A stretch of 64,000 nucleotides of DNA, from positions 30,028-94,027 of the forward strand of contig NZ_BAABKE010000009.1 of assembly GCF_039543665.1 (NCBI RefSeq), given 5' to 3'. A program made the position numbers and the translations under genes. Below the pieces are notes generated by a model, which searched no databases, was not told the DNA's origin, and saw only the letters and a program-made list of their open reading frames with translations. The first letter of the stretch is position 1, and each line of letters begins with the position of its first letter. Of this stretch, positions 63,422-64,000 are shown piece by piece. The stretch is from Wohlfahrtiimonas larvae. Lineage in GTDB: Bacteria > Pseudomonadota > Gammaproteobacteria > Cardiobacteriales > Wohlfahrtiimonadaceae.

Positions 63422-63643
63422 ATGAAATTTGTTACAGTAAATATTTTGGGAACGGTAGATCGCGACACAGGCCGTGAGATCATAGTGGGCGCTGCTCATC
63501 GTAGCCAATATTCATTTGTAGCTGTTGAACATATTACATTGATTAATGTAAAAGATAAAAAAGTCTATTTAACATTGACGACAGGAAAAGTGTTGATTTG
63601 CACACTAGGTGTTTTAGCTTTATTAAAAGATCATATTGATTGA
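63422..63643 (+). CDS. uncharacterised 73-residue protein
   Basis: A small protein I do not recognise, with an alternating hydrophobic pattern suggesting a beta-rich domain (FVAVEHITLINV, KVYLTLTTGKVLICTLGVLALL) and no signal peptide. AGGA lies about six bases before the ATG and a strong terminator follows the stop. It lies between divergent recB and a strong promoter. Confidence 0.7.
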   Translation: MKFVTVNILGTVDRDTGREIIVGAAHRSQYSFVAVEHITLINVKDKKVYLTLTTGKVLICTLGVLALLKDHID

Positions 63644-63665
63644 TAAATTTTTCGATATTTCTGCA

Positions 63666-63694
63666 AAGCCCCACATTATATATGTGGGGTTTTG
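63666..63694 (+). terminator. intrinsic terminator after the 73-aa gene
   Basis: An 8-bp hairpin (CCCCACAT 63669-63676 with ATGTGGGG 63682-63689) followed by TTTT. It isolates the strong promoter downstream from upstream transcription. Confidence 0.9.
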
Positions 63695-63822
63695 CGTATC
63701 TAAGGATTGTGTGGAATATGGTTATCATAAGATATGTCTGTAGCTATATAAAAATAAACTTGTTTATCATTTTGATTTTTAAGTTGGTTTTGAAATATTT
63801 TTAAATTATTTTAAATTTGTTG

Positions 63823-63850
63823 TTGACAGGTTTCGATTTTGGCCTATAAT
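63823..63850 (+). promoter_or_regulatory. strong sigma-70 promoter, probably of an rRNA operon
   Basis: Exact consensus hexamers: TTGACA at 63823-63828 and TATAAT at 63845-63850, with a 16-base spacer. A long A/T tract lies upstream (about 63790-63820), as in an UP element, and a GC-rich GAGCACC follows the -10, as in stringently controlled promoters. Confidence 0.8.
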
Positions 63851-64000
63851 GAGCACCTCTTCTGAACGAGGCACTGCTTGAAGCGGTGAGTTTAGAGCTC
63901 TTTTCAAAGGTTTCGGTGGTTTTAGTAAGCGGTAAACTGATTCGGTTTTCGGGTTGGTTTTAGTTTGCTTTAATGTTAACAAGATTGAAAATAAATTTGA
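63851..64000 (+). other. untranslated leader, probably of a 16S rRNA operon (continues past the window)
   Basis: No open reading frame or Shine-Dalgarno follows the strong promoter. TTTGCTTTAATG at about 63965-63977 resembles the boxA antitermination element and is followed by TTAACAAGATTG, as often seen before 16S rRNA. The 16S gene itself is not in the window. Confidence 0.55.

Noticed and set aside
1..64000. Insertion sequences, prophage genes, CRISPR arrays, riboswitches
   Set aside because: I looked for transposase or integrase products, regularly spaced repeats and known riboswitch-controlled leaders and saw none.

Overview
The window is an AT-rich, densely coded stretch of chromosome from a gammaproteobacterium. 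Evidence for this includes the S10/spc/alpha gene order, ribF-ileS-lspA-ispH, sdhCDAB, sucA-sucB-lpd, IspB, GlnE, a RecB/RecD pair and OxyR with the Cys pair in its usual spacing. Outer-membrane proteins (MipA/OmpV, Slp, a second barrel) show a Gram-negative envelope. The base composition and mix of genes would fit an AT-rich order such as Cardiobacteriales or a Moraxella/Acinetobacter-like group. I cannot fix the genus from sequence alone.

Layout. 1-7.7 kb: the 3' part of the spc operon (rplE, truncated by the window edge, to secY-rpmJ) and the alpha operon (rpsM-rpsK-rpsD-rpoA-rplQ), closed by a strong terminator. 7.7-13 kb: ribF-ileS-lspA-ispH. 13-14 kb: an orphan GT2 glycosyltransferase. 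14.3-20.8 kb: a MipA-like barrel followed by a tightly packed seven-gene unit: class III aminotransferase, FemX/GNAT-like transferase, divergent ureohydrolase, HAD-IB phosphatase, alpha/beta hydrolase and two overlapping SMR-type membrane proteins. A strong intrinsic terminator sits just after the aminotransferase. I regard this as the best candidate for an undescribed biosynthesis-and-export pathway. 20.8-28.4 kb (minus): purB, a DUF423 protein, an ArsC-like protein, an Fbh1-like helicase, asd, leuB, dut and an NDUFA9-like dehydrogenase. 28.5-31.5 kb: glmM, tRNA-Arg(CCU), trkH.

31.5-31.7 kb holds a dense cluster of DnaA boxes, including a duplicated box pair and copies matching E. coli oriC R1, R3 and R4. 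It is oriC-like, but the orientation of the ribosomal operon argues against the main origin. 31.7-33.1 kb: two orphan genes, one coding a coiled coil and one a secreted HExxH protein resembling DUF922. 33.2-39.2 kb: glnE, ispB, recG. 39.2-40.4 kb: an RquA-like methyltransferase (possible rhodoquinone synthesis) translationally coupled to a MORN-repeat lipoprotein. 40.4-44.5 kb: PhzF-like, Slp-like, outer-membrane barrel, DUF488, an orphan secreted protein and DUF1287. 44.6-48 kb (minus): sdhCDAB. 48.2-52.2 kb: a TauE/SafE permease, prmC, an orphan 68-aa protein, moaA, oxyR. 52.5-58.1 kb: sucA-sucB-lpd. 58.2-63.3 kb (minus): recB-recD with no adjacent recC. 63.4-64 kb: an orphan 73-aa gene, then a very strong promoter and leader that look like the start of an rRNA operon running out of the window.

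The genes are mostly core metabolism and information processing: translation and transcription, the TCA cycle (Sdh, Sdh-coupled quinone chemistry, 2-oxoglutarate dehydrogenase), isoprenoid, amino-acid and peptidoglycan precursors, and DNA repair. I saw no insertion sequence, prophage or CRISPR array.
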